Assembly (NCBI GenBank): GCA_044221555.1
Contig: JBGAOY010000002.1
Coordinates: 186,001 to 250,000 of the forward strand
Direction of reading: 5' to 3'
Length of the DNA: 64,000 nucleotides
Source: JAEUJM01 sp044221555
GTDB lineage: Bacteria; Actinomycetota; Acidimicrobiia; Acidimicrobiales; DATDAH01
In this document: in pieces, positions 41,336 to 50,005 of the stretch
Numbering within the stretch: the first letter of the stretch is position 1
Layout of the letters: each line of letters starts with the position of its first letter
The notes under the pieces: generated by a model
The model's database searches: none
What the model was told of the DNA's origin: nothing
What the model saw: only the letters and a program-made list of their open reading frames with translations
Position numbers and translations under genes: made by a program

Positions 41336-43036
41336 ATGGCGACGCTCACCACCAACTTGTTCTGGGGTCAGGGCGAGCGCGACCACCGCCTGCGAGTGGT
41401 CGAGGGGCACTGGCCCGACGACGTCGACGGCGCGGTCTTCGTGGCGGGCCCGGACAAGCGCCGGCCCGGTGGCCACTGGTTCGGCGAGCACGGACTCCTC
41501 GCCAAGATCCACCTTCGCCCCGGGGCCGACGGCTGCGTGCTGGTCGAGCACCACCGCGTCGACACACCCGTCAATCACCTGCGTCGGCGTTTCCCGCGCC
41601 TGTTCACGAAGGTCGCGTTCATCGAGCTGTCGCCGTTCGGCGTGACGAACATGGCCAACACCAACGTCCAGCCCCTCGACGGCCGCTTGTTCGTCGGCTA
41701 CGACGCCGGCCGCCCCGTCGAGGTCGACCCCGAGACGCTGGCGTTCGTGACGCCGGTCGGCGCCAACGACGAGTGGCTGCAGGCGGCGCCAGGCCTGCTC
41801 GAGCCGCTCTGCGCCGTCGCCGCCCACCCCGCAACCGACCACGACGAGCGCACGCTCTACTTCGTCAACTACAACCAGGTCGCCGCACCCGGCGCGGCCG
41901 CAGAGACCCACCTCGCTCGTTGGCGGCTCGACGGTCCGGTCGAGCGGTGGCGGGTCGACGGCATGTCGCCGTTCGACTCGATCCACGACGTGAAGATCAC
42001 CCGTGAGCACGTGGTGTTCAGCGACCTTCCCTTCAAAGTGGGGCCGGAGACCTTCCGCGGCACTCCGCCGGCGCAGCGCAACCAGGAACACACCAACCTC
42101 TGGATCGTGGCCAAGGCTGACCTCGACGGCACGCCGCCGGGCGGCACCGTGCGCGCGGTCGAGGTGCAGCTCCCGATGCCCACGGGCCACCTGTTCGTCG
42201 ATCACGACGAGCCCGGCGGATCGCTGCGGGTCGTCCTGCAGCACGCGCCGCTCGCCGACCTGGTGATGACCATCGCCGGTGACACGCTCGACCACCGCGG
42301 CGGTCAGCCGATCGACGCGAACTATGCCGGCCTGCCGGCACTGGCACTGCAGCCGTCGGTGTTCGGGCGCTACCTGATCGACCCGGCCACCGGCCAGGTG
42401 GCCGAAGCCGAGCTGGCCGTGGACGCCGACCGGGCCTGGGGCGGCTTGCTGGCCACCACCGACACCTACCGGCCCGAGGCACGGGCCCATCAGCGCCAGC
42501 TCTGGTGCGCCGCAATGGGCTTCGATCCCGACCTGGTGCCCGAGGACTGGTGGCGGCTCTACCACGACGCCACCGACGGTGTCGTCGCCCCCGGCGACCT
42601 CCCGACCACGGCGAAGCCGGGTGCTCTGTGCCGCATCGACCTCGAGGCCATGAAGGTGGCCGAGGTGTGGTCGTACGAGCATGGCGCCTTCCCGTCACCG
42701 CCCACGTTCGTCCCTCGAGCCGGCGCCGACGACCCCGATGACGGCTACGTGGTGGTGGTGGTGCACCGCAACGGCCCCAAGGAGATCCAGATCTTCGACG
42801 CCGGGCACATCGAGGCCGGCCCCCTCGCCCGGGCCACCGCCCCCAGCTTCAACCCCAGTCTCCTGCTGCACTCCTGCTGGATGCCCGACCGTGTCGGCCC
42901 CCGCCCCAGCACCTACCGGATCTCGACCTGGCGCGATGTCCGTGGCGCCGTCGGCGGCCTGCCCGGCGTGTTCCGGGGCCTGGCCGAGATGGGTAAGGCG
43001 ACGGCCGGCGTTCAGCGGAACGCCAGAACCGGCTGA
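41336..43036 (+). CDS. Carotenoid oxygenase (carotenoid/stilbene cleavage dioxygenase family)
   Basis: The 566-residue protein matches the RPE65/CCD seven-bladed propeller: GHWPDDVDGAVFVAGP at the start, then AAHPATD, DSIHDVKITREHVVF, and the C-terminal GAFPSPPTFVPR and SLLLHSCWMPDR. The histidines in these segments are candidates for the four iron ligands. The family splits carbon-carbon double bonds of carotenoids, apocarotenoids or stilbenes with molecular oxygen. The start ATG at 41336 is directly behind a palindrome and has no Shine-Dalgarno, so the mRNA may be leaderless. No carotenoid biosynthesis genes are nearby. Confidence 0.87.
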   Translation: MATLTTNLFWGQGERDHRLRVVEGHWPDDVDGAVFVAGPDKRRPGGHWFGEHGLLAKIHLRPGADGCVLVEHHRVDTPVNHLRRRFPRLFTKVAFIELSPFGVTNMANTNVQPLDGRLFVGYDAGRPVEVDPETLAFVTPVGANDEWLQAAPGLLEPLCAVAAHPATDHDERTLYFVNYNQVAAPGAAAETHLARWRLDGPVERWRVDGMSPFDSIHDVKITREHVVFSDLPFKVGPETFRGTPPAQRNQEHTNLWIVAKADLDGTPPGGTVRAVEVQLPMPTGHLFVDHDEPGGSLRVVLQHAPLADLVMTIAGDTLDHRGGQPIDANYAGLPALALQPSVFGRYLIDPATGQVAEAELAVDADRAWGGLLATTDTYRPEARAHQRQLWCAAMGFDPDLVPEDWWRLYHDATDGVVAPGDLPTTAKPGALCRIDLEAMKVAEVWSYEHGAFPSPPTFVPRAGADDPDDGYVVVVVHRNGPKEIQIFDAGHIEAGPLARATAPSFNPSLLLHSCWMPDRVGPRPSTYRISTWRDVRGAVGGLPGVFRGLAEMGKATAGVQRNARTG

Positions 43037-43449
43037 CGCTCGGCGTTGCGTCGCACGGCACCGACGTTCGGGACGTGAGGCGGGATCCCGGCCGCTCGAC
43101 GATCCGTCTCCTGCCGGCCCAGGCCCCCACGCGTGATCGCCAAGGCCGCGAAGAACGGGGCTATGGGGCACGTGGTCTCGTCGAGTGGCGCCCTTCGGCC
43201 CGAGCCTCTCGGTGGGCCTCCCCGTTCTCGGAAGCGATGAGCCGTCACTGGCGGCTTCACGCTTCCCCGAAACCGAACACTCCGGTGGCGCTGGAAACGT
43301 CGGTCCCGAACAGCACGCGGACGCCGTGGTCGTCGAACGTGACGGCGCCATCGGCATCGAGATCATCAACGGCACGCAGTGGGATCCCACGTGGGACCTG
43401 TGGGACGAAGCCTGGAGAGAATCCGAGCAGTTCGGCTGAGCGCCGCCGC
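43037..43449. other. 413-base region between carotenoid oxygenase and MBL hydrolase genes
   Basis: The convergent neighbours leave 413 bases. The second half appears less GC-rich than the surroundings and contains the short open frame listed separately. The first half shows no gene, repeat or convincing terminator. A decayed gene is the most likely content. Confidence 0.4.
43185..43439 (+). CDS. Short orphan open frame, possibly the remnant of a larger gene
   Basis: The 84-codon frame ends VVVERDGAIGIEIINGTQWD followed by PTWDLWDEAWRESEQFG. This is protein-like, acidic, with hydrophobic strands and tryptophans, and unlike the arginine/proline-rich noise of this genome. The first 30 codons look less convincing. 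It ends ten bases before the stop of the convergent MBL gene. I do not recognise it; it may be the C-terminal fragment of a lost gene or a small real protein with a later start. Confidence 0.25.
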   Translation: MAPFGPSLSVGLPVLGSDEPSLAASRFPETEHSGGAGNVGPEQHADAVVVERDGAIGIEIINGTQWDPTWDLWDEAWRESEQFG

Positions 43450-44298
43450 TCAGGCCAGGCGGAACCCGCTCCCGCCTGCGGCCGCCTCCACCCGGTAGGC
43501 GGTCTTCCCGGGAAGGTGGGTGCCGATCATCAGGCTGCCCGATGCGGCGCAGCCGGTGAGGAAGGCCCGCCGGGTGACCCGGGCGCCCTCGGCGTCGCTG
43601 TCGGCCACCGTCGACAGTTCGGGCCGGGCCACCTGGCCGGCGTGGTGGAGCACGTCGCCGGTGATCACCCCGAGGTCGGCGCCGCTGGTCAGGCGCACCG
43701 AGTGGTGGCCGGGGGTGTGCCCGGGCGTCGGTTCCAGCCGCACCGACTCGGAGAGCACATGGGTGCTCTCCACCAACTCGGCCAGACCGGCGTCCATCAC
43801 GGGTGCCACCGAGTCGGCGAGGATCCGCTGCTGGTCGTCGTCGCCCCCGGCCCGCCAGTGCTCGTACTCGGTGCGACCGAACAGGTAGTGGGCGTTCGGG
43901 AAGGTGGGCACCCAGCGCCCGTCGACGAGGCGGGTGTTCCACCCCACGTGGTCGACATGGAGGTGGGTGCAGACCACGAGGTCGATGGACTCGGGATCGA
44001 AGCCGGCGGCACGGAAGTCGTCGAGGAACTGGGTGGACTGGTGGTCGAAGGTCGCCAGCGACCGCTCCTTGTCGTTGCCGGCGCAGGTGTCGACCACGAT
44101 CCGGGCACCGTCGGCCTCCACCACGAAGGCCTGGAAGCGCATCACCATGTCGCCGGCGACGGTGACGTGATCGGGCCGGAGCCACCCGATGTCGTCGACG
44201 ACCTCGGGGGTGAGGGCGGGCAGGAACAGCACCGTCGGCCACACCCGCTCGCCCTCGACGACCGCGGTGATGCGGACATCGCCGACGGCCCAGGTCAT
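43450..44298 (-). CDS. MBL-fold metallo-hydrolase
   Basis: The 282-residue protein has the metallo-beta-lactamase zinc motif CTHLHVDHVGWN (HxHxDH), PTPGHTPGHHSV with the third-site histidine near residue 194, VITGDVLHHAGQ with the bridging aspartate near 212, and a final histidine in MIGTHLPG. This arrangement is typical of broad-specificity hydrolases (lactonases, quorum-quenching or glyoxalase-like); the substrate is unknown. The ATG at 44298 gives MTWAVGDVRITAVVEGER, the usual N-terminus of this subgroup, in preference to the longer frame from 44364. It is downstream of the amidase gene in the same direction with a 162-base gap. Confidence 0.88.
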   Translation of the reverse strand: MTWAVGDVRITAVVEGERVWPTVLFLPALTPEVVDDIGWLRPDHVTVAGDMVMRFQAFVVEADGARIVVDTCAGNDKERSLATFDHQSTQFLDDFRAAGFDPESIDLVVCTHLHVDHVGWNTRLVDGRWVPTFPNAHYLFGRTEYEHWRAGGDDDQQRILADSVAPVMDAGLAELVESTHVLSESVRLEPTPGHTPGHHSVRLTSGADLGVITGDVLHHAGQVARPELSTVADSDAEGARVTRRAFLTGCAASGSLMIGTHLPGKTAYRVEAAAGGSGFRLA

Positions 44299-44460
44299 GG
44301 CTGACGCGCCTGGCGTCGCCGGGCCGCGTGTCGTCGCGCTCCGGGCGCGCCGGCACCGACGCAAGGCGAGCTCACGCCTCCCACTCCTGGCTCCTGCGTC
44401 GCCGGGCCGTTCGGGCCCCGCCCGTCGCCCGTTCGGCCACGGAGGCGGCGTGCCTCGGGC

Positions 44461-45861
44461 TCACGCCGGGGCGCCGGGGGCGACGAGGGGCCAGGGGCGC
44501 TCCCGCTCGACGAGCAGCGCGAGGTCGAGAAGCAGCGGCTCGCGGTGGTGCAGCGCCATCACTTGCAGGCCCACCGGCAGGCCGGCGCGGTCCAGCCCGA
44601 TGGGTATCGACACCGACGGGTTGCCGTAGATGTTCGCGGGAATGGTGAGTGCACCATGGTTGCTCGGGCGGGCCTCGAGGCCGCCGAAGGTGGTGGGCAG
44701 CCACTGGTCGGCGGCGAACGCGACATCGGGGTTGGTGGCGCAGAGCACCAGGTCGACCTGCTCGAAGAGGCCGGCCATGGCCTCGTTGATCTCGATGCGC
44801 CGCCGCTCGGCCCGCACCGCGGCGTTCACGTCGTAGTGCTCGTGGGCGTTGCGCACCCCGGCGCGCATCGGCCCGGTGAGATCGGCGGCGCAGCCGGGCC
44901 AGCGGTCGCCCACCGTCTCGACCAGGCCCACCGCGCCGGTCACGCCCCACGCGCCCCCGGGGCGGGGGATGGCCACGGGCACGTCGCGCCGGGCGATGCC
45001 CGCCAGATCCAGCAGCCACTCGGCCGCCGCGGCCACGAGCTCGACCGTCTCCGGCGCCACCACGGCCGATCCACCGAGGTCGGGGGCGACCACCGCGGTC
45101 AGGCCGGCCACCTCGTCCCGGTGGGTGCCGAGACCCGCCTCCCAGCCCTCGACGCGGGGGAGGCTGAGCGGGTCGTGGGCGTCGAAGCCGTTCACCACGT
45201 CGAACCACCGGGCGGTGTCGCGCACCGAGCGGCTGAGGCAGCCGGGGACGGCGGTGAGGTTGCCGGGCCCGGCCTTCGGGCCGCGCGGGATGCGTCCCCA
45301 CGTGCACTTCAACCCGAGCAGGCCGGTGAACCCGGCGGGGATCCGGATCGAGCCGCCGCCGTCACCGCCGGTGGCGAGCGTGACCAGGCCGCCGGCCACC
45401 GCCGCCGAGCTGCCCCCCGACGACCCGCCGGGGGTGCGGTCGGTGTCCCAGGGGTTCCGGGTGGCGCCGTGCAGCTTGGTGAAGGTCTGGTTGACACCCC
45501 CGAACTCGGAGGCGGTGGTCTGCACCGCGGTGACGGCGCCGGCCGCCCGCAACCGCTGGACGTGGGTCGAGGTGTAGGACGCGATCTCCTCGGCGAACGG
45601 CACCGACGCATGCGTGTCGGGCCAACCCTCGACCGGGTCCAGCTCCTTCACGCCGATGGGCACGCCACCGAACGGCAGGCGGGTGTCGGCGACGCCGGCC
45701 GCAGCGATGGCCGCATCGGGATCGGCGAAGCACACCGCGTTCAGGGTCGATGCCTCGACGGCGGCGAAGGTGGCCTCCAGCTCCTCGAGGGGGGAGCGCT
45801 CGCCCGAGCGGAAGGCGTCGACCAGCGAGGTGGCGTCTCCCTGCCACGGTCGATCGGTCAC
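44461..45861 (-). CDS. Amidase (amidase-signature family)
   Basis: The 466-residue protein has the amidase signature: catalytic lysine in GGVPIGVKELDPVEG near residue 72, the Gly/Ser-rich segment TPGGSSGGSSAAVAGG near 145 with the cis-serine, and the acyl-binding serine in GDGGGSIRIPAGFTGL near 168-175. These enzymes hydrolyse carboxamides (or, in GatA, transfer ammonia). The absence of gatB/gatC neighbours and of GatA-specific motifs favours a catabolic amidase. Length is typical. It is divergent from the lipase gene with a 167-base gap. Confidence 0.9.
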   Translation of the reverse strand: MTDRPWQGDATSLVDAFRSGERSPLEELEATFAAVEASTLNAVCFADPDAAIAAAGVADTRLPFGGVPIGVKELDPVEGWPDTHASVPFAEEIASYTSTHVQRLRAAGAVTAVQTTASEFGGVNQTFTKLHGATRNPWDTDRTPGGSSGGSSAAVAGGLVTLATGGDGGGSIRIPAGFTGLLGLKCTWGRIPRGPKAGPGNLTAVPGCLSRSVRDTARWFDVVNGFDAHDPLSLPRVEGWEAGLGTHRDEVAGLTAVVAPDLGGSAVVAPETVELVAAAAEWLLDLAGIARRDVPVAIPRPGGAWGVTGAVGLVETVGDRWPGCAADLTGPMRAGVRNAHEHYDVNAAVRAERRRIEINEAMAGLFEQVDLVLCATNPDVAFAADQWLPTTFGGLEARPSNHGALTIPANIYGNPSVSIPIGLDRAGLPVGLQVMALHHREPLLLDLALLVERERPWPLVAPGAPA

Positions 45862-46028
45862 GTCGGCTGCGGTGTGGCGTCGTCCATCGCTCAGACGCTA
45901 CGGGATCGAGGGACGCCGCCGGCCGTGGCGTGAGGCGGCGACGCACGCGCCGCGCGGGATGCCCCTGCTCGTCCGCCCAGTGCGTCCTGGCGCGTCGTCG
46001 ACGACGGCCAGGTGGCACGCTGGGCGGT

Positions 46029-47702
46029 GTGGACGGCGGGGCCCCCTACGACGAGAGCGTGTTCCACCTCGATCTGTGCATCCTGGCCTACCAGTTGCAC
46101 ACCCAGACGTTGCTCTGGCCGATGGACCCCTACAGCGAGCAGATGGCCCGGCCCGGCACCCGCCGCCGCGACCTCTTCTTGAACCGGTCGCGCCGTCGCT
46201 TCGCCGACCGCCGGGTGCCGTCGCACCTCGATCCCATCCTCACCGACGTCCGGCGCCTCGGGCCCGTGCGGCCCTGCTTCGTGAAGCCCGAGCGAGAGGG
46301 CACCTGGGAGGTCTTCGACGCCCCGGAGGTGATCGCCGACCGCATCGGCGCGGTCTGGGTGGCGACGTACCGCTCCGAGGATCTGGTGCTGGTGTCTCGC
46401 ACCCCTGGGCCGCGCACCGCCCGTCCCGACCAGCTGTACTGCTTCGAGGGCCGGACGGGCCAGGTGTGGAGCCGCCAGGGCCACGGCAGCTACCTCGGCT
46501 ACGTGCTGGTGCAGGACCTGCCGGGCACCGACGACTACGACGTTCACGTGGTGTTCCGGGGCAGCCGGAGCGGCTGGGTCGTCCGTTCGGCGGTGCGGGG
46601 CTTCGTCGCCGGGCAGGGGAACCCCGACTGGACGACGGCGATGGATCTGTGGCGCCAGGTGGACGAGCCGTCCATCTCGGCGACGGGTCGGTCGAGCCGC
46701 GGGTTCGCCCGCAGCATGGCCGCCACCCTGCCCAACATCGCCAGGTGCCTCGACGCCATCGAGCGTCCGGGGCCGCCCAGGGCGATCCACGTGAGTGGCC
46801 ACAGCCTGGGGGGTGCCCTCGCCACCCACTTCACCGCGTCGATGGTGCTGGCCGCGCCCGAGGGCTCGGCCCGGGCCCGGTTGACGGGCGACGCGGGCTG
46901 GCGGTCGTGGCCGTGGGACAACGTCCATCTGCGCACCTACGGCGCACCCACGGTGGGTGATGCCTCGTTCCGGGCCGCGCTCGAGCTGTCGATCGAGGCC
47001 GAGCGGTTCCTCGTCGACGGCGACCCGGTGGCCAGCGACCGGGTCGAGCGCTTCGGCGTGCACGTCGGCGCCGAGCGCCGGTACGACCCGCCGGCCGAGC
47101 TGCGCGAGGGCCGCCGCCGGCGCCGGTGGGGCCGGACCGAGCGGGAGCGGCGGGCGCGGGTGCGCCAGGAGTACCACAAGCCCCAGGTGCTCCGGCGGGC
47201 GCTCATCGAGGGCGCGCCGGCCGAGGGCCGTGACCTCACCGGCGTCCCGGCGTCGTCGGGCCCCGAGGGCCCCGACGCGCCGTGGAGGAGCTACCGGTCG
47301 TTCGAGGCCGTGCTCGACGACCATCGCCGGTTCCGCCGGCAGCCCGCCAACCTGCAGCGGGCGCTGGACGGCATCGGCGCGCAGACGATCGCCTACCTCG
47401 AGTTGGCGGAATGGGTGCTCGCCAAGCGCCGGGCCTACCCCTTCCGGCTGAAGAGCGCCCGTGAGCGGCGGCTGGCCGCCGGCGCCGTGCGCCAGGTGAT
47501 CGACGCGCTCCGTGACATCGAGGACGACCCTCGCGACCCGGTGGCCAGCGAGCGGGTCTGGCTGCGCATCCGCGACGCGCTGAACGACGAGCCCTTCCAC
47601 CGCTTCCTGGGCCAGTGCCTGGTGCTCGCCCACCTGGCCAAGGTGCCCGACATGGCGCACCACGCCTTCGGTGAGCTCCGGGTCTGCATCGCCGAGTCGT
47701 AG
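46029..47702 (+). CDS. Class 3 lipase-family protein
   Basis: The 557-residue protein has the lipase_3 core: DVHVVFRGSRSGW near residue 171, the nucleophile elbow VSGHSLGGALATHF with Ser259, and VHLRTYGAPTVGDASF followed by VDGDPVASDRV with the acidic residue near 318. It would hydrolyse acylglycerol-type esters. There is no signal peptide. The C-terminal 190 residues are Arg-rich and helical (EGRRRRRWGRTERERRARVRQ region) and not part of the usual domain, so membrane or nucleic-acid contact is possible. The GTG at 46029 gives VDGGAPYDESVFHLDL; no strong Shine-Dalgarno was found. Confidence 0.82.
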   Translation: MDGGAPYDESVFHLDLCILAYQLHTQTLLWPMDPYSEQMARPGTRRRDLFLNRSRRRFADRRVPSHLDPILTDVRRLGPVRPCFVKPEREGTWEVFDAPEVIADRIGAVWVATYRSEDLVLVSRTPGPRTARPDQLYCFEGRTGQVWSRQGHGSYLGYVLVQDLPGTDDYDVHVVFRGSRSGWVVRSAVRGFVAGQGNPDWTTAMDLWRQVDEPSISATGRSSRGFARSMAATLPNIARCLDAIERPGPPRAIHVSGHSLGGALATHFTASMVLAAPEGSARARLTGDAGWRSWPWDNVHLRTYGAPTVGDASFRAALELSIEAERFLVDGDPVASDRVERFGVHVGAERRYDPPAELREGRRRRRWGRTERERRARVRQEYHKPQVLRRALIEGAPAEGRDLTGVPASSGPEGPDAPWRSYRSFEAVLDDHRRFRRQPANLQRALDGIGAQTIAYLELAEWVLAKRRAYPFRLKSARERRLAAGAVRQVIDALRDIEDDPRDPVASERVWLRIRDALNDEPFHRFLGQCLVLAHLAKVPDMAHHAFGELRVCIAES

Positions 47703-47726
47703 TGCCCCCTCGGAGCACCCGACCGC

Positions 47727-48473
47727 TCAGGGCGCGGGTGGCCAGACGGGGAGGCAGGCGCGAGGGCCCAACGGGCCGCCGTCGGTCATCTCGCGCTGGT
47801 ACTGGTTGACCGGCACGCCCGGCCGGGTGCGCCAGGTGCAGCCGTCGCCGCAGTAGCGCACCGACACGGCCCGCCGGCGGCGGTCGGCCGACCCGTTGGC
47901 CGGGGCCCCGTGGATCGTGCGGGCATGGTGGACGGTGAGGTCACCCGGTTGCAGGTCGAAGCTGAGGATCAGGTCGGCCAGGTCGGGGTCGGACAGCACG
48001 TCGGGGACCACCTCGCCCTCCGTGCCGGCGATGGGCTCGGGGGTGACGAACAGGTTCGGCCGGAAGTCGCGCTGCCACCGGTGCGACCCGGCGACGAAGG
48101 TGAGGGTGCCGTTGGATCGATCCGTCGCGTCGAGCGGCACCCAGAACGTGCACATGGCCTCGCCGTCGGCGTGGAAGTACGAGGCGTCGGTGTGCATCTG
48201 GGTGCGGAGGGCCGAGCCCGGCTCCTTCACCAGCACGCTGTCCTCGTACAGCCACACCCGGTCGCTGCGCAGCAGGCGCGCCGCCAGCGCCGGCAGCGGC
48301 GACTCGGCCGCGAACGCCCGGAAGTCGTCGTTGGTGCGCCAGTGGTCGACGCCCGCGCTGAAGCGGCCGGCCTCGCCCGGGTCGGCGAGGGCGCCGAGGT
48401 CGGCGGCCTCACCCGAGGTGAGGGTGGCCTCGACCGGCGCCGCCACGCGCTGGAGCCACTCGGGGGGCACCAC
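47727..48473 (-). CDS. Phytanoyl-CoA dioxygenase-family protein, 5' part cut off by an in-frame TGA
   Basis: The 248-codon frame has the Fe(II)/2-oxoglutarate oxygenase ligands His94 and Asp96 (MHTDASYFHADGE), the distal histidine His188 (TIHGAPANG), and the 2-oxoglutarate-binding arginine in RRRRAVSVRY. The annotated start GTG at 48473 is very late. Upstream in the same frame, 48536-48486 reads VSISEADISAFWHDGVV, then TGA (48485-48483), then LRGVVPPEW. DG-V-V-x-LRG-V is the standard N-terminus of this family, so the gene is probably 47727-48536 with a nonsense codon (a single C-to-T change from CGA would do). The product may be inactive, truncated or made by readthrough. Confidence 0.7.
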   Translation of the reverse strand: MVPPEWLQRVAAPVEATLTSGEAADLGALADPGEAGRFSAGVDHWRTNDDFRAFAAESPLPALAARLLRSDRVWLYEDSVLVKEPGSALRTQMHTDASYFHADGEAMCTFWVPLDATDRSNGTLTFVAGSHRWQRDFRPNLFVTPEPIAGTEGEVVPDVLSDPDLADLILSFDLQPGDLTVHHARTIHGAPANGSADRRRRAVSVRYCGDGCTWRTRPGVPVNQYQREMTDGGPLGPRACLPVWPPAP

Positions 48474-48540
48474 GCCCCGCAGTCACACCACCCCGTCGTG
48501 CCAGAAGGCGCTGATGTCCGCCTCGCTGATCGACACCGAC

Positions 48541-48639
48541 GCTCCGCGGCTCACGGACAGAGGCTACGCCGACGCTCTCTCGCTCACGGCCAGAGGCGAC
48601 GCAGAGGCTCCCTCGGTGCTGGCCAGAGGCGGCGCCGAG
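48541..48639. repeat. Three imperfect 33-bp tandem repeats
   Basis: Units at 48541-48573, 48574-48606 and 48607-48639 share GCTC, a central CTCACGG or similar, and CCAGAGGC followed by ACGC-type ends. They lie just upstream of the broken dioxygenase gene, in the 234 bases before the DUF445 gene end at 48708. The unit length is a multiple of three and no stop interrupts the plus-strand frame, but no gene is otherwise indicated there. Confidence 0.75.
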
Positions 48640-48707
48640 GTCCCCCGGCGGCGATCCGACGAGCCCGCAGGTGATCGGCGGCAGCTGAGGATGGCGCCGG
48701 ATCGAGA

Positions 48708-49979
48708 TCAGCCGAGGAGTTGGGCGACGGTGTGGAGCACGAGGCCGGCGAGGGCCCCGACGACGGTGCCGTTGATGCGGATGAACTGCAGGTCGGGGCC
48801 GAGCAGCAGCTCGAGGCGGTCGGCGGTCTCGGCCGCGTCCCAGCGCTCGATGGTGCCGCTCACGAGCCCGACGATCTCGCCGTGGAAGTGCTCGACCACG
48901 TAGGCGACACCCGTGGCGACGGCGTCGTCGAGCCGGGCGGCCAGGGCGGGCTCGGTCTCGAGCCGCTCGCCGGTGGCCACCACCACGTCGGCGAAGCGGG
49001 TCCGAAGGTCGGAGTCGGGGTCCTCGGCCTGTGCCCGGAGCTGGGCCTTGGCGTCCTGCCACAGCGACCCGACCCATTCGGCCACCTGGGGTTGGGCCAA
49101 CAGCTCGGCTTTCAGCTGCTCGCCCCGCTCGCGGTAGGCCGGCGAGGTCTGCAGCTCGGCGGCCAATTCGACCAGGCGCTCCTCGAAGCGCTGGCGCAGG
49201 TGGTGGCCCTCGTCCTCGAGCATCGCCGACAGCAGGGTGTGGGCGCCCTCCACCAATCGCTCGAACAGACGGTCCTCGGCCGCGCCGGGCAGCCACCAGG
49301 GCGACTTGGTGCCCAGCTGCTCCCGGAGCTCGGTGCCGTGGTCGGTCAGGTAGCGGTCGAGCTCGCGGATGACGGTGCTGAGGGCCTGTTGGTGGCGGCC
49401 GTCACGGATCAAGAAGTCGAGGGCGCGGCCCGCCAGCGGCGCGACGGGCACCGAATCGAGCCGATCGCGCACCACGCCGTGCAGCACACGGTTGACGTCG
49501 TCGTCGCGCACCAGGTCGCTCACCTGCACCGCGCCGTCGAGCACCTCGGCGGCGAGGCGCGACGCGTTGCCCGGGTCGCTGAGCCAGGCCGCCACGCGGT
49601 GGGCCACGTCGGCCGACCGGATCCGCCCCACCACCACCTCGGGCGTGAGGAAGGCGTCCTGGATGAACTCGCCGAGCGTGGCGCCGAACTGGTCCTTCTT
49701 GGCGACGATGATCGCCGTGTGGGGGATGGGGATGCCGAGGGGGTGGCGGAACAGGGCCGTGACGGCGAACCAGTCGGCCAGGCCTCCGACCATGGCGGCC
49801 TCGGCGGTGGCCTGCACGTAGCCGGCCCACGTGGCGTCGCCGCCCCAGAGGGTGACCGCGAGGAAGACGACCGTCGATGCGGCCAGCAGGGCCGAGGCTC
49901 GCCGCTTCATAACGGCGAGACGTCGCCGGCGCTCGGCCTGCGCGGTGACGACCGGCAGCGCGGCGGTGGATGCGGTCAT
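48708..49979 (-). CDS. DUF445-family membrane protein
   Basis: The 423-residue protein matches DUF445: an N-terminal pair of hydrophobic segments with AAMVGGLADWFAVTALFRHPLG near residue 60 and IPHTAIIVAKKDQFGATLGEFI near 85. A long alpha-helical, charged middle region follows, and then a C-terminal hydrophobic segment FIRINGTVVGALAGLVLHTV. The family is membrane-bound and without a defined biochemical role. The ATG at 49979 follows the DUF1269 gene by 26 bases in the same direction, so the two may be co-transcribed. Confidence 0.88.
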   Translation of the reverse strand: MTASTAALPVVTAQAERRRRLAVMKRRASALLAASTVVFLAVTLWGGDATWAGYVQATAEAAMVGGLADWFAVTALFRHPLGIPIPHTAIIVAKKDQFGATLGEFIQDAFLTPEVVVGRIRSADVAHRVAAWLSDPGNASRLAAEVLDGAVQVSDLVRDDDVNRVLHGVVRDRLDSVPVAPLAGRALDFLIRDGRHQQALSTVIRELDRYLTDHGTELREQLGTKSPWWLPGAAEDRLFERLVEGAHTLLSAMLEDEGHHLRQRFEERLVELAAELQTSPAYRERGEQLKAELLAQPQVAEWVGSLWQDAKAQLRAQAEDPDSDLRTRFADVVVATGERLETEPALAARLDDAVATGVAYVVEHFHGEIVGLVSGTIERWDAAETADRLELLLGPDLQFIRINGTVVGALAGLVLHTVAQLLG

Positions 49980-50005
49980 TCGGGTCCTCTACCCCGGAGC
50001 CGCGC

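Noticed and set aside
48483..48485. Selenocysteine codon in the dioxygenase gene
   Set aside because: Family members do not use selenocysteine at this position, and I saw no SECIS-like hairpin just after the TGA; a nonsense mutation or sequencing error is simpler.
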